Assembly: GCA_963666535.1 (NCBI GenBank)
Contig: OY762913.1
Location: 2,542,001 to 2,606,000 of the forward strand
Length of the DNA stretch: 64,000 nt
Direction: 5' to 3'
Source of the DNA: G963666535 sp963666535
Lineage (GTDB): Bacteria; Bacillota; Clostridia; Oscillospirales; Oscillospiraceae
A program made the position numbers and the translations under genes. Positions 52,001 to 60,686 of this stretch are shown here, piece by piece. Position 1 is the stretch's first letter; every line of letters begins with the position of its first letter. The notes beneath the pieces are model-generated. The model was not told where the DNA came from, made no database searches, and saw only the letters and a program-made list of their open reading frames with translations.

Positions 52001-55000
52001 TCCTGTGACTGTGCTGTGATTTTGACCGGTGCTAACTGGACGGAGACATCATTCAGCATATTGGTGTTTATATTGTTGACCCATGTGCTGTCGACGGTAT
52101 TCCGATAGCTATAGCCGTCCGCCAGCAGTTCGCCGACGGTGCTGCCATTGTTCGTTTTCAGCGAGGTAAGCGTGCCGCCGCTAATTTTCACGTTTGGCTT
52201 GTCACTTGAGTTGTCAATATAAATTGCATCCCCACTGCCACCCGTGATCTGATAAATGCCACTCTCAATAGTGACAGAACCGCCGTCCACATATAGAGTC
52301 GCGCAGGTACCGCTGGCTGAGCTGTTGGCTACACTGGTGAAGGTGCCGTTTGTACCGCTGTCCTTCATGGTGACATTGCCGCCGCCAATCCACAGCACAA
52401 CGCCGTTTGCCCCTGTGGGGGCGCTGCTCCATGTCTTGCCGTTTAAGTCGATCGTGAAGGTGCCGGAGGCGACATCCACTTCCGCGTCCGTCGTCACGTC
52501 GCTCAGCAACCGGACGGTGCTGCCGCTTGCGCTCTGCGCGGCGGTGATCGCTTCCTCGAGGGTCGCGTAAGGCGTTTCTGTGCCGCCGGCGGCGATGAGG
52601 AGCACTTCGGCGGTCTGGGTGATGCCGGTGTTCGCGTCGATGCGGGTGTAGCTGCCGTCCGCCTGCTTTGTCCAGTCGCCGTAGGACGCAGCGGAAGCTG
52701 TGGCGTAGGTGGTGGTCAGCACGGGCACCGTGTCCGCGGTCCACGCAACGTAGTTTACCGCGGTATCGCCTTGTCGGTTGACCCAGTATTTCATCGCGTT
52801 CGCCAGCGTCGTGCCGTATTCAAGGGTGGTGTCGTTCGCTGCGGTCAGATTGCCGCTTGCGTCATAGGTGCCGATGGAGTTGAGCGTCGGCGTGTAGCCG
52901 TCCGCGGTGCTGTTGTTGATCAGCGCGCCGCTCTGGCTTGCGTAGCAGTTAACGAGTTTGACGGTGTCGTTTGCGGCAAGCTTGCAATAGCCGACCAGCG
53001 CACCCGTGTAGCTGCCCTCGTTTGTGTTTGTTGCGGTGTTGCTGACCGTACCGCGGAAATAGCAGTTTTGCATCGAGAAAGAGCCGCTTACATCGGTATA
53101 ACCGACAAGACCACCCGCCGCGGCGGAGTTATCGGATGCGGACATTGCTCCGCTGAGGGATACCGCAATGTCGGCGGTGCAGTTTTCCATCGATTGCGTT
53201 TCGACGGGCGAGTTGGATGCAAAGCCTGCAATGCCGCCCGCCGTACACAAGCAGCTTTCACCGGCGGCCACGGTGACGCTGCCGCTGACGGAGAGGTTTT
53301 TCACCGCGGCGTTGCCAAGCAGGGTTGCAAATAAACCGCCGTTGTCAATGGTGTTTACCGCCATATTGGTGATGCGGTGCCCCGCGCCGTCAAAGGTGCC
53401 TTTGAAAAATGGGATTGGCGTCCAGTCTGCGCCGGAAAGGTCGATATCTGCGCCCAGTCTGACGGTATTCCCATCAAACTGGTAGGCGGGCATGGCGGGG
53501 TCATTCTGAAAGGTGTCCGCCGTGACGGTGTTGTTGGAAAAGGCGGAAAGCCAGCGCAGTCCGTCGGGGGAAAGCACGGTGTAGGTCTTTGTGCCGCTGT
53601 CGTAGGTGATTGCGTCCGAAAAATCGCGTTCGCCGACGGTGACGGTTTCTGTATCAAACGGTACAGCGTTCAAAGCCGTTTCTGTCAGCATCTTGTGCTC
53701 GCTGTCGTAGAAACGATAGAACGTAGGCAGAGAACCGTCTCCCTGAAACAGGCTAGAGGTACTGCCGGCGTTCGAGATATCAAGTGTATACGTGCCGCCA
53801 AACAGCGCAGTCGTTCCGCCAGACTCGGTTACAATTACTTCAGAATAGCTTGGGTTATATTGTGGAGGACTGACTGACCACATACCGCACGCACCGCTTT
53901 TCAGTGTTCCGCCGTATACGGTGAAGGTACAACCGGCTTTGACATATACTGCCGTACTGCCACAGATAGCAGATTCATTTTCGTTAACCTCATCCCTGCC
54001 CGCGCCGCCGATGATTTGTCCGCCGCCTGTTGCACGGAGGGTTACGTTGGCACTTTCCTTAAGGAGCAGACCGGGTTGGCTGGGAATCTCTACGTCCCCT
54101 TCCTTTTTTCCCTTTGTGCCGGTAAGGGTCTTGCCGTTCAAATCCAGCGTAAACTCGCCGCCGGAAACAGTCACAGTGCCGGAATAATCCGCAAGCAGCT
54201 TCAGCGTGCTGCCGTTGCTTGCTTGTGCTGCCGTCAGCGCTGCGGCGAAGTCGGTGTAGTTGGTTGGTGTGCCGCCGCCCGAGGGGGTTACACTGGCAAC
54301 AGCGGGGACCTCTTGCAGGGTGCCTGTGCTGCCGGCGGTTACGCTGCCGGAATACTGCTTGCCGTTTGCTATCGCACCGGTGACAGACGTGCAGTCGGGC
54401 AGCCAGAGATAGAGCACGCCACCCGCCAGTGTCGTCATATCGGGAAAAGAATATCCGCTGATTACAAGGTCACTGACCGTTTCGCCTGCGTCTGTCACGC
54501 CGTCCAGCGTTACAACGGTCGGTATGGGGATCAGCGTTGCGTTTCCTGTGCCCGTCAGCGTGCCTTGGTTTGAGTAGATAGAGCCATACCCGATGGCTGC
54601 TTCAGAATTGCTGTTGCCCGCGACGGCATTCACGTTGCCGCCGAGAATTCTGATTGTACCGCAGCCCGTTGGAGTTGGGGATTCGGCCGTGCCTGAGCCC
54701 GTGGAGCCGCCGATGCCTGCGCCCTGGGAGCCGCCGGTGGCGGTCAGGGTGCCGGTGCTGACGTCGGTGATGTTGAGCGTTGCGCCTTCAGGCACTTCCA
54801 GACCGGCGTATCCGCTCTTGGAGGTTAGGATGTTGTCGCCCTTCAGCGTCAGGTTCACCGTAATGTTGGGTTTAATCCCAAACGCCGAATAGTCAACTGT
54901 AGTACTGCTTGCGTCAATGTTGACGCCGTCCAGTGTGATATTGACTTCGCCGTCGTCCATAGGCTCCACATAAATCGTATCCGTCGTACTGGAGCCGGAA

Positions 55001-55188
55001 ATCGTGTAGCTGCCGCTTTTGAGGATAGACAGAGTACCAATGCCATCATCGAAGTAGTCCACGTTGCTCTGGAAGCCTGTGATGGTCAGACCGCCCGGCG
55101 TGGTGTAGTCCGCCGCCCGCGCCGTCGTCGGCAACAGGCTGATTGCCATGCAAAGGCACAGCATAAGACTTAAAACTCTCTTTTTCAT
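49015..55188 (-). CDS. Large secreted SLH-domain surface protein (2057 aa)
   Basis: 2057 aa with signal peptide 1-26 (MKKRVLSLMLCLCMAISLLP). The N-terminal half has carbohydrate-binding/beta-helix-like repeats (GTLTATGGSQGAGIGGSTGS; ITLDGVNIDASS). The middle holds MBG/YDG-like and Ig-like modules (GKADPNVGNVVDNGS; ADNKSITTGGTLPNFTVSYT). A Ser-rich linker follows (SAPSSGDSSASSSTTN). Three SLH modules occupy the last 190 residues, beginning FTDVAEDAWYYGSVAYAYNN. ATG 55188 has AAGGAGAAGC; the longer frame to 55224 is less likely. It starts 22 bases after the stop of the neighbouring SLH gene, so both are one unit. Confidence 0.92.
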   Translation of the reverse strand: MKKRVLSLMLCLCMAISLLPTTARAADYTTPGGLTITGFQSNVDYFDDGIGTLSILKSGSYTISGSSTTDTIYVEPMDDGEVNITLDGVNIDASSTTVDYSAFGIKPNITVNLTLKGDNILTSKSGYAGLEVPEGATLNITDVSTGTLTATGGSQGAGIGGSTGSGTAESPTPTGCGTIRILGGNVNAVAGNSNSEAAIGYGSIYSNQGTLTGTGNATLIPIPTVVTLDGVTDAGETVSDLVISGYSFPDMTTLAGGVLYLWLPDCTSVTGAIANGKQYSGSVTAGSTGTLQEVPAVASVTPSGGGTPTNYTDFAAALTAAQASNGSTLKLLADYSGTVTVSGGEFTLDLNGKTLTGTKGKKEGDVEIPSQPGLLLKESANVTLRATGGGQIIGGAGRDEVNENESAICGSTAVYVKAGCTFTVYGGTLKSGACGMWSVSPPQYNPSYSEVIVTESGGTTALFGGTYTLDISNAGSTSSLFQGDGSLPTFYRFYDSEHKMLTETALNAVPFDTETVTVGERDFSDAITYDSGTKTYTVLSPDGLRWLSAFSNNTVTADTFQNDPAMPAYQFDGNTVRLGADIDLSGADWTPIPFFKGTFDGAGHRITNMAVNTIDNGGLFATLLGNAAVKNLSVSGSVTVAAGESCLCTAGGIAGFASNSPVETQSMENCTADIAVSLSGAMSASDNSAAAGGLVGYTDVSGSFSMQNCYFRGTVSNTATNTNEGSYTGALVGYCKLAANDTVKLVNCYASQSGALINNSTADGYTPTLNSIGTYDASGNLTAANDTTLEYGTTLANAMKYWVNRQGDTAVNYVAWTADTVPVLTTTYATASAASYGDWTKQADGSYTRIDANTGITQTAEVLLIAAGGTETPYATLEEAITAAQSASGSTVRLLSDVTTDAEVDVASGTFTIDLNGKTWSSAPTGANGVVLWIGGGNVTMKDSGTNGTFTSVANSSASGTCATLYVDGGSVTIESGIYQITGGSGDAIYIDNSSDKPNVKISGGTLTSLKTNNGSTVGELLADGYSYRNTVDSTWVNNINTNMLNDVSVQLAPVKITAQSQDVTVTYGYTDPIVLSVAVQTVPENSGKAITYQWHVEGGILSGDVTSASFTVPTGLPVGSDTYYCAVTCDGCTVSSKTVTVTVSKTTGIVANKEIDGYPTVQTYNGIGVNPTDSHFETNTDTHLTFKWYAGQNEDGSITNLSELTQISEPVNAGKYTLKVDVEDTQNVTAASTILKVTIGKADPNVGNVVDNGSTLYTSTAPYDVTLISANNAQGTLVLDGVTALAKGTNIYNWKFTPTDTNNYEIVTGTVNLTVSEDTLQSISSSGTPSKTTYIYGDAFDKNGLTVTAHYESGATKDVTASVTASALAVGDTSALLSYTEDGVTTTCTVSGLTVNKKAGNNQPTSVSLNYTNTQAQTVDLSGFIPSDCGDISEIVVETTGDPQNIIASVSGDKSAKTASFTLTSDLASGEQSATLTATIKSQNYADFTVTITVNTTNKTAVTITGVTAQNGTYNGSTHTGYNGTPSSSYTGTYEITYSGRNGTTYTSTTAPKNAGDYTVTFKVPDSDNTYAGSIDIPFSIGKVTVVATADNKSITTGGTLPNFTVSYTGIVSGDTAASIFATQATASCTADGKTSGSYPITASTPALKDEAAKNYIVGTCVNGTLTVSAPSSGDSSASSSTTNTVTVPVSSDAGKASVSVSISGTTATISVTDSQLSTIASTAKKAGTVTVDVSSLKVDAAAIPSEVISAAQKAEGSTGLEVVLPTGAVTLDKAALEAVSDKGDVKISVDTVSNSKLTDTQKAVLGNQAGTALIVNVTLYAGGTKISTFGDGKLSVSVPYTLKSGESADSITVWFVKDDGTLEPKNGTYNAATGRVEFTTGHLSQYLIVSFPFTDVAEDAWYYGSVAYAYNNGLFAGTSATTFSPDTAMTRQMIWMVLASMDGKTPADMDAARTWAMENGISDGSNLENPITREQMAAILYRYAQYRGYDTTQGGMAIREFADYDSISEYALTALGWSVNAGLMQGSDNNLMPAGSATRAQVATILQRLCQNVAK

Positions 55189-55210
55189 GTTGCTTCTCCT
55201 TATTCCTGCG

Positions 55211-58200
55211 TTATTCACCGGCATACCGGTACAGGAAGGTCACGATCTGTGCGCGGTTGCAGGGGCTTGCCGGATCGAAGGTGCTGACCGAAGTTCCTGC
55301 GGTCACGCCCTTTTTCACCGCCCACAGCACTGCGTCGTAATAATAAGCATCTGTGGTCACATCCGAAAACGGATTGGCAGAGGTTGTATCCGGCTTGCCT
55401 GCCGCCCGCCACAGGAATGTAACCGCCTGCCCGCGCGTGACAATGTCATCGGAGCCGAAGGTCGTGGCGGAAGTGCCCGCCGTGATACCCTTTTCCACCG
55501 CCCAGAGGACAGCTTTATAATAGTAGGCGTCTTTGGAAACATCGGTAAACGGGCAATTTGTAGAGGCCGGTTCCGGAGAACCCTCCGCCCGCCACAGGAA
55601 AACTGCCATCTGGGCGCGGGTGCATGTCATGTCCGGGCTAAACGCAGTATTGGACGTTCCGCCGGTCACGCCGTTTTTCACCGCCCACAGCACCGCGTCG
55701 TGATAGTAGGCGCTGTCGGAAATGTCGGCAAACGGATTGGCGCTCTTCTCCATCCACTTGGCGTAAACCGTTGTGCTTTTCGTCAGCGTGATTCTGGTGA
55801 CCTTTGCGGTAAGCGCCGCGTCGGAAAACCAGCCGCCAAAATCATAGCCGTCCCTCGTAGGCTTGTAGTCGCTCAAGTTAACAGCAGTGCCGGAGGTTTT
55901 TGATACACTTGATAGTTTAGAACCGCCATTTGTTTCAAAGGTCAGTGTATAGCTGGTGTTTCCGCTGCTGCCGCCGCCTGTGGGGCTGCTTGCCGCCTTG
56001 GAAAAGGTGAGCGTTCCGGTTATAGCTCCCGCTAAGGTAACAGGTGTGTTATCCGTGTTTGAAACGGTCAAATTGCCGTTTGTCGGCACAAGACTCCAGT
56101 AGGTATGTGTGCCGGAGCCGTTTGTGGCCTGTCGTGATGCAATTGCCGTACCGCTTGGCAGGTCAACCGCCAGAGATAGCACGTCATTCTGTGTGCTGTT
56201 CGCTGCGCCTACGATGCAGAAGGGCGCGACCGCACCGTTGGTAATCAGCTTACTGGTGCTGTCCACCTCCAGCTTTCCGCCGATAATGTAAACGCCGTAA
56301 TCGCAGCCGGTTTCCAGCGTCGAGCCTTCGGTGACGTGCACACCGCCCCCGAGCGCTTCCACGCCCATCGTGCCTGCGCCTTGGGCATGAACGGTCAGCG
56401 CGGCGCCGTTTTGCACATTGACGGTGTCGCAAATCGCTCCATAAGCACCGTTTGATGTGATATCCAGCACCGTGCCAGCGCCGGTCACATTCAGCGTGCT
56501 TCCCGTCCCGGAACCACCTAAGGATATGTATCCGTTTAACGTTACCTGTGCGCCGCTCTGAACGGTTACCGTATCGCCGTTTATACCGCTGTTAATTCCG
56601 CCGCTTATGGTCAGCGGTGCGGTGCCGGTAAAGACGATCCGCAGTGCCGCGTTGCCGTCTCCACCGATGGTGCCGCTGATCGTGCTGCTCGAACCGCTGT
56701 TGATGGTAACGGGTGCCGCAGTGGGCAGGGTAATTCCGCCTTCCACGTAGATGTTGCCCAAGGTCAGCGTCCCGCTTGCAGAATCCCATGCGTAACCGTT
56801 GTCTGCCACCGTCGTGCCGTTGTGAACGCTACCGGTCAGATCAAGACCGTTGGTGACGGCCTTCACCGCAGTGCCGTCGTTGGTGTAGGTGTCCCACACG
56901 GTGACATTTCCGTTTGCATCACACTCTTTCACTGCCTGCACCAAGCCGCTGCCGGTCAGCCCCAGCGCCTTGACCGCCGCTTCCGTATTCAGGCTTTGGG
57001 GCAGCTGCAAGGTGCCGTTGTTGGCAAGCGTGCCGTTGTTTGTGATGGCTTTTGCATCTTTCAAATCGAGGATTGTGTTCTGCGGGATGGTCAGAACCGC
57101 GCCCTCGGTGACATTGATGGTGCCCCCAAGCGTGTAGTTACCGCTGTCAGGGTAGGTCACATTTCCGTAAACGGTGTTTGTATCGGAATCGCCGTTCTCA
57201 CTGGAATTGTCGTATGTTTTCACCATGCCGTTCAGGGTCGCGCTCGCGCCCTTTGTCAGGGAATGCGGGTGCGCCGCCGTGCTTTTGAGGGAAATGCCGC
57301 TATATCCAACGTTCAAAACGCCGGTTCCGGAAAGGGTAACGTCCGTGTCAGAACCACTGATCGCGTCGGTACATTGGGCGCTGATCGTGTTTGTCCCCTC
57401 TACCACAAGGGTAATCGCGCCGTCTGGCAGGGCAATGCCGGTGCCAGTCTCGTCATTTGTGGGGGTGGTATTATGAATCGTTGCGTTATGCAGCGTCAGC
57501 GTTGCAGGCGCTGCTCCGGTTGCCGGCGTGAACAGCACATAGCCGCTGTCCGCGGTGTAAACCGTGCTTTCCGCGGGTGCGGTGGAGAGGTTCAAGCCGT
57601 CGCACTTGTCGCCGCCGCTGACGCTTGCGCACGTAATGCCCGAAGCAATGCTCTTCGTACCCGCTGCAATCGTGCCCACGATCAATCCCGCGCCCTCAAT
57701 GGTGACGGTGCCGGCAGCATTAATCGCCTTGGCGCTGGTTTTGCCGCAAATAAACAAATCATCCGCCTTGACGGTGATGTTTCCGGTGGTCGCGTCGCCG
57801 AGCGCCGTGATTGCCGCGCGGGTGTCGTCGCTGCTCGTCGCGGTGACGGACACGCGCTTGCAGTTGCTGGTACCGTCAGTATTCGTGATGCTCACGCTGG
57901 TTGCCTGAATGCCGTCCTGCTGGGTACCCGCAATAGACACCTCGTTTGCCTGAATGGTCAGCGCACCGACCTGAAAGCCGTAGGCACTCGAGGAGGTCAG
58001 CTTGCCCCCGGCGGTGATGTCGGCGGCTTGTCCGGATGACCTAACGGCAGTCGAAGATGTGCCGCTGTCGTTCAGCGTAATATCCTCTGCTGCGCTTAGT
58101 GATACCGCACCGGTGGCGCTGACGCACTGATCCATTGCGCAGTCCATTTGAATGCTGCCGGTTTGCGACGTGACGGATACCGCACCGGAAGAAGCAGTAA

Positions 58201-60256
58201 TCGCGCCGCGGCTGGTGGTGATGGTCACGTCCTTGAATGCGCTGACTAAGACCTGCGAACCCTGCAGCGCGTAGCCGCCGCTCGCATTGTCCGCGTGGTT
58301 TACGGTGACAGCGCCCTTGCTCGCCGTCAGAAAAACGCCGCCGCTGCCGCTGACTGCGCCACTGAAGGAACCCTTGGTCGTCAGCGAAATGTCCCCGTCC
58401 GTTGCTGTGAGGGATACAATGTTACCATAGAAATTATATCCCTTTATTGTTGTGACGCTTTTTGCGGAAACGGTGATGTCCCCACTGGTAGAAATCGGCT
58501 GAGAGCCGACATCAAAGGTTAGATCGCCTGCGATGTCAATGCTGACCGCGCCGCTGCCGTTGACATTGATGCCGTAATAGGGGCCCACAAGGGTCAGATC
58601 ACCGCTGCCTGTGACGGACAGAGTCTGCCCATTAGTCATGATGACATTGGCGTTGCCGCCCGCCATCAAGGAGCTGTCGCTTGCGACAACAATGTCAACG
58701 GGCGCGTCTGCCGGCAGAGTCAGCGCCCTGTTGCTCGTCGTGTTGATTTGTGCGCCATGCAGCTCCAGCTTGGCATTTGCTGCGGGGTCTGTCGTCGCCG
58801 GGATGTAGCTGATGTAGCCGCTTCCAGCCTTATAGCGCGTCGTTACTGTGGGTACGGTGCTGCTCAAGTCCAGTCCGCTCGTCTCGACGTCGCCGCCGTA
58901 AGCATAGCTGCCACCGTCCGCAGTCGTGACGGTTGATCCCGCGCTTGTGCTGCGGATGACTATTCCATTGGGGGCGTTGAGGGCGGCAGTGCCGCCGATA
59001 TCAAGTGTGCTTGCAGAGGTAATCGTAATGTCTTTCGCCGCTGTGATCGTCGTGATACCTGCAATGGCGGGAGCGGAAGCATTTTTCCCCTCCACTGTGG
59101 CCGAGCCGTTTGTTGACGTTGCGGTCAAAATATTGCCGACCGCCATGCCGGAGCCGGTATTTTTAATGCTGATGTCGCCGTCGGCGATGATGTCTGTCGC
59201 GCCGACGATGGTTGGATTGCTGCCTGCGCTGGTAACGGTGACACAGGCCGCCTTGGTCACCGTCAGCGCGCCGGTGACCGCGCTGCGAGCATCGCTGCTC
59301 CCGCTGATGATTGCTATGTCGCCGTCGGCGCTGATGGAGGCGCTGCCGCCCACCGCTATGCCGCCTGTGCTTTCGAAGGTTATGTTCCCGCCCGCTAATG
59401 CCGTCAACGCGCCGCAGATTGCCATACCGGCTCCGCTGTTGGTTACGGAAATCGAGCCGTTAGGCGCAGAAAGGGTCACTTCGCCGCTGCCGTTGTTCAC
59501 ATTGAGCAGCGGCAAAGCAGAGGTGCTGTTAAGGCTTAAATCTCCGCTGGTGGCGGTGACGGAAACGGAAACGTTTTCGCCACCCGTGATGATCAACTGG
59601 CCGCCGCTGGAATTAGAATTAGTCAGGCTGACGGTGCCGCCCTTCAGTGTAACTGCACCGGAACCACTTATTGCAGATGCGGAACCTCCGCCTGAAATAG
59701 AAATATTACTGGTGGTTTGAAGATCAACTGCACTCATGCTATTAAAAGCACTGTTTCCGTTTGAAGAGACAGTAATATCGCCCGAATAGCCATCTTCAGT
59801 TTCCATGGATCCATTAACAATTGCAGGCACAGCGCCGGATCCGTTCTGTTCCGCACTGAAATCCACACTTCCGGATAGGGTTAAGGCTGCATCGGATATA
59901 GAAATTGCGGGCGAATTGGAACTGCTAAGGCTTAAACTACCGGATCCACCGATGGTCAGTTTATCATAACTGATCGCAAGGGGGAATGGGCCAATGCTGG
60001 TTATGCTGACGTCACCCGATACGGTTAATATGCCGCCGCTAAAATAGAGGTATGGCGTACTTTCCGCCGGCTGTTCGTTTGCCTCTTCAACGAGGGCAAA
60101 CGACGGATCATCTCCGGTTTTGACGGTATAGTATTTTCCATCCGTTAAATTGGTCGTGCCAATACTGACCGTAAGATCCGCCGCCAGTGCCGCCGTAGGC
60201 AGGAGGCTCAACACCATGCAAAGGCACAGCAAAATGCTTAAATATTTTTTCATCAT
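55211..60256 (-). CDS. Large secreted SLH-domain surface protein (1681 aa)
   Basis: 1681 aa with signal peptide 1-26 (YLSILLCLCMVLSLLPTAAL). Most of the chain consists of short repeating strands of beta-helix type, with D/G-T/S-I-x-V patterns such as GDITVSAKSVTTIKGYNF and GDISLTTKGSFSGAVSG. Near the C-terminus is an InlB-type B repeat (YTLTFETNGGSKL and DGYDFGGWFSD), then three SLH modules (FADISDSAYYHDAVLWAVKN; TRAQMAVFLWRAEG). The start overlaps the stop of a 49-aa gene and has only a weak ribosome site, so translation is likely coupled. A second ATG follows immediately at 60253. Confidence 0.92.
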   Translation of the reverse strand: MMKKYLSILLCLCMVLSLLPTAALAADLTVSIGTTNLTDGKYYTVKTGDDPSFALVEEANEQPAESTPYLYFSGGILTVSGDVSITSIGPFPLAISYDKLTIGGSGSLSLSSSNSPAISISDAALTLSGSVDFSAEQNGSGAVPAIVNGSMETEDGYSGDITVSSNGNSAFNSMSAVDLQTTSNISISGGGSASAISGSGAVTLKGGTVSLTNSNSSGGQLIITGGENVSVSVTATSGDLSLNSTSALPLLNVNNGSGEVTLSAPNGSISVTNSGAGMAICGALTALAGGNITFESTGGIAVGGSASISADGDIAIISGSSDARSAVTGALTVTKAACVTVTSAGSNPTIVGATDIIADGDISIKNTGSGMAVGNILTATSTNGSATVEGKNASAPAIAGITTITAAKDITITSASTLDIGGTAALNAPNGIVIRSTSAGSTVTTADGGSYAYGGDVETSGLDLSSTVPTVTTRYKAGSGYISYIPATTDPAANAKLELHGAQINTTSNRALTLPADAPVDIVVASDSSLMAGGNANVIMTNGQTLSVTGSGDLTLVGPYYGINVNGSGAVSIDIAGDLTFDVGSQPISTSGDITVSAKSVTTIKGYNFYGNIVSLTATDGDISLTTKGSFSGAVSGSGGVFLTASKGAVTVNHADNASGGYALQGSQVLVSAFKDVTITTSRGAITASSGAVSVTSQTGSIQMDCAMDQCVSATGAVSLSAAEDITLNDSGTSSTAVRSSGQAADITAGGKLTSSSAYGFQVGALTIQANEVSIAGTQQDGIQATSVSITNTDGTSNCKRVSVTATSSDDTRAAITALGDATTGNITVKADDLFICGKTSAKAINAAGTVTIEGAGLIVGTIAAGTKSIASGITCASVSGGDKCDGLNLSTAPAESTVYTADSGYVLFTPATGAAPATLTLHNATIHNTTPTNDETGTGIALPDGAITLVVEGTNTISAQCTDAISGSDTDVTLSGTGVLNVGYSGISLKSTAAHPHSLTKGASATLNGMVKTYDNSSENGDSDTNTVYGNVTYPDSGNYTLGGTINVTEGAVLTIPQNTILDLKDAKAITNNGTLANNGTLQLPQSLNTEAAVKALGLTGSGLVQAVKECDANGNVTVWDTYTNDGTAVKAVTNGLDLTGSVHNGTTVADNGYAWDSASGTLTLGNIYVEGGITLPTAAPVTINSGSSSTISGTIGGDGNAALRIVFTGTAPLTISGGINSGINGDTVTVQSGAQVTLNGYISLGGSGTGSTLNVTGAGTVLDITSNGAYGAICDTVNVQNGAALTVHAQGAGTMGVEALGGGVHVTEGSTLETGCDYGVYIIGGKLEVDSTSKLITNGAVAPFCIVGAANSTQNDVLSLAVDLPSGTAIASRQATNGSGTHTYWSLVPTNGNLTVSNTDNTPVTLAGAITGTLTFSKAASSPTGGGSSGNTSYTLTFETNGGSKLSSVSKTSGTAVNLSDYKPTRDGYDFGGWFSDAALTAKVTRITLTKSTTVYAKWMEKSANPFADISDSAYYHDAVLWAVKNGVTGGTSNTAFSPDMTCTRAQMAVFLWRAEGSPEPASTNCPFTDVSKDAYYYKAVLWAVEKGITAGTSATTFGSDDIVTRGQAVTFLWRAAGKPDTTSANPFSDVTTDAYYYDAVLWAVKKGVTAGTSVSTFDPASPCNRAQIVTFLYRYAGE

Positions 60257-60402
60257 TTCGTTTTTTCCAACTCTCTTATAACAAACTTAAGTAATTCCAT
60301 AACGCTTTTAAATTCGGCAGACTGGTCGTTTTGTCCGGTAATGAGGCCCTGCCACTCGCCGTTTTCCGTGCCGGTGATGGTCAGCAAAAAATTCTGTTTC
60401 AT
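60253..60402 (-). CDS. Small 49-aa protein, translationally coupled to the SLH gene
   Basis: ATG at 60402 behind AAAGGAGACAC encodes 49 residues: MKQNFLLTITGTENGEWQGL then FKSVMELLKFVIRELEKTK. The stop TGA overlaps the start of the 1681-aa SLH gene. The FLLTITGTENGEWQG-type strand and the final helix resemble small proteins that I remember near SLH/LuxR clusters in clostridia, but I cannot name a family. It lies between the 87-aa gene and the SLH gene, all in one direction. A regulatory or secretion-helper role is only a guess. Confidence 0.6.
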   Translation of the reverse strand: MKQNFLLTITGTENGEWQGLITGQNDQSAEFKSVMELLKFVIRELEKTK

Positions 60403-60412
60403 TGTGTCTCCT

Positions 60413-60676
60413 TTATGCTTGCAGATACTCGCCGAAGTTCAATATAAATTCGGCCACGGCAAGAGAAATGTCGTTATCGCTTTGGGAGTCATCCCCCACG
60501 CTTAAAAACGCCATCAGGCTTTCCGGTGAATGGGACTGCTCCAACAGCGCCCGCAGGATTTTAGCTTGCCGCGCGTCCTTGGCATATTGAGTGTGTCTGT
60601 GAAGCGTCAGGCCGGTTTTACCGTCACGCTCCGTCAGCGCAACGCCGGGTTTCAGGGTCAGCATTGTCTCGTCCAT
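60413..60676 (-). CDS. Small 87-aa protein, unknown function
   Basis: 87 residues: MDETMLTLKPGVALTERDGK, LTLHRHTQYAKDARQAKILR, a helix LLEQSHSPESLMAFLSV, and an acidic end. The beginning recalls the winged-helix layout of PqqD-like chaperones (strand, LxPGVxL, then helices), though this is weak. ATG 60676 has GGAGGGCACG upstream. The gene is ten bases downstream of the LuxR-type gene and ten bases upstream of the 49-aa gene, so it is certainly co-transcribed. Confidence 0.65.
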   Translation of the reverse strand: MDETMLTLKPGVALTERDGKTGLTLHRHTQYAKDARQAKILRALLEQSHSPESLMAFLSVGDDSQSDNDISLAVAEFILNFGEYLQA

Positions 60677-60686
60677 TCGTGCCCTC

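Noticed and set aside
52771..59720. Long + strand frames opposite the two SLH genes
   Set aside because: They mirror the repetitive GC-rich SLH coding sequence, have biased composition and no good starts; the - strand frames have signal peptides and clear domains.
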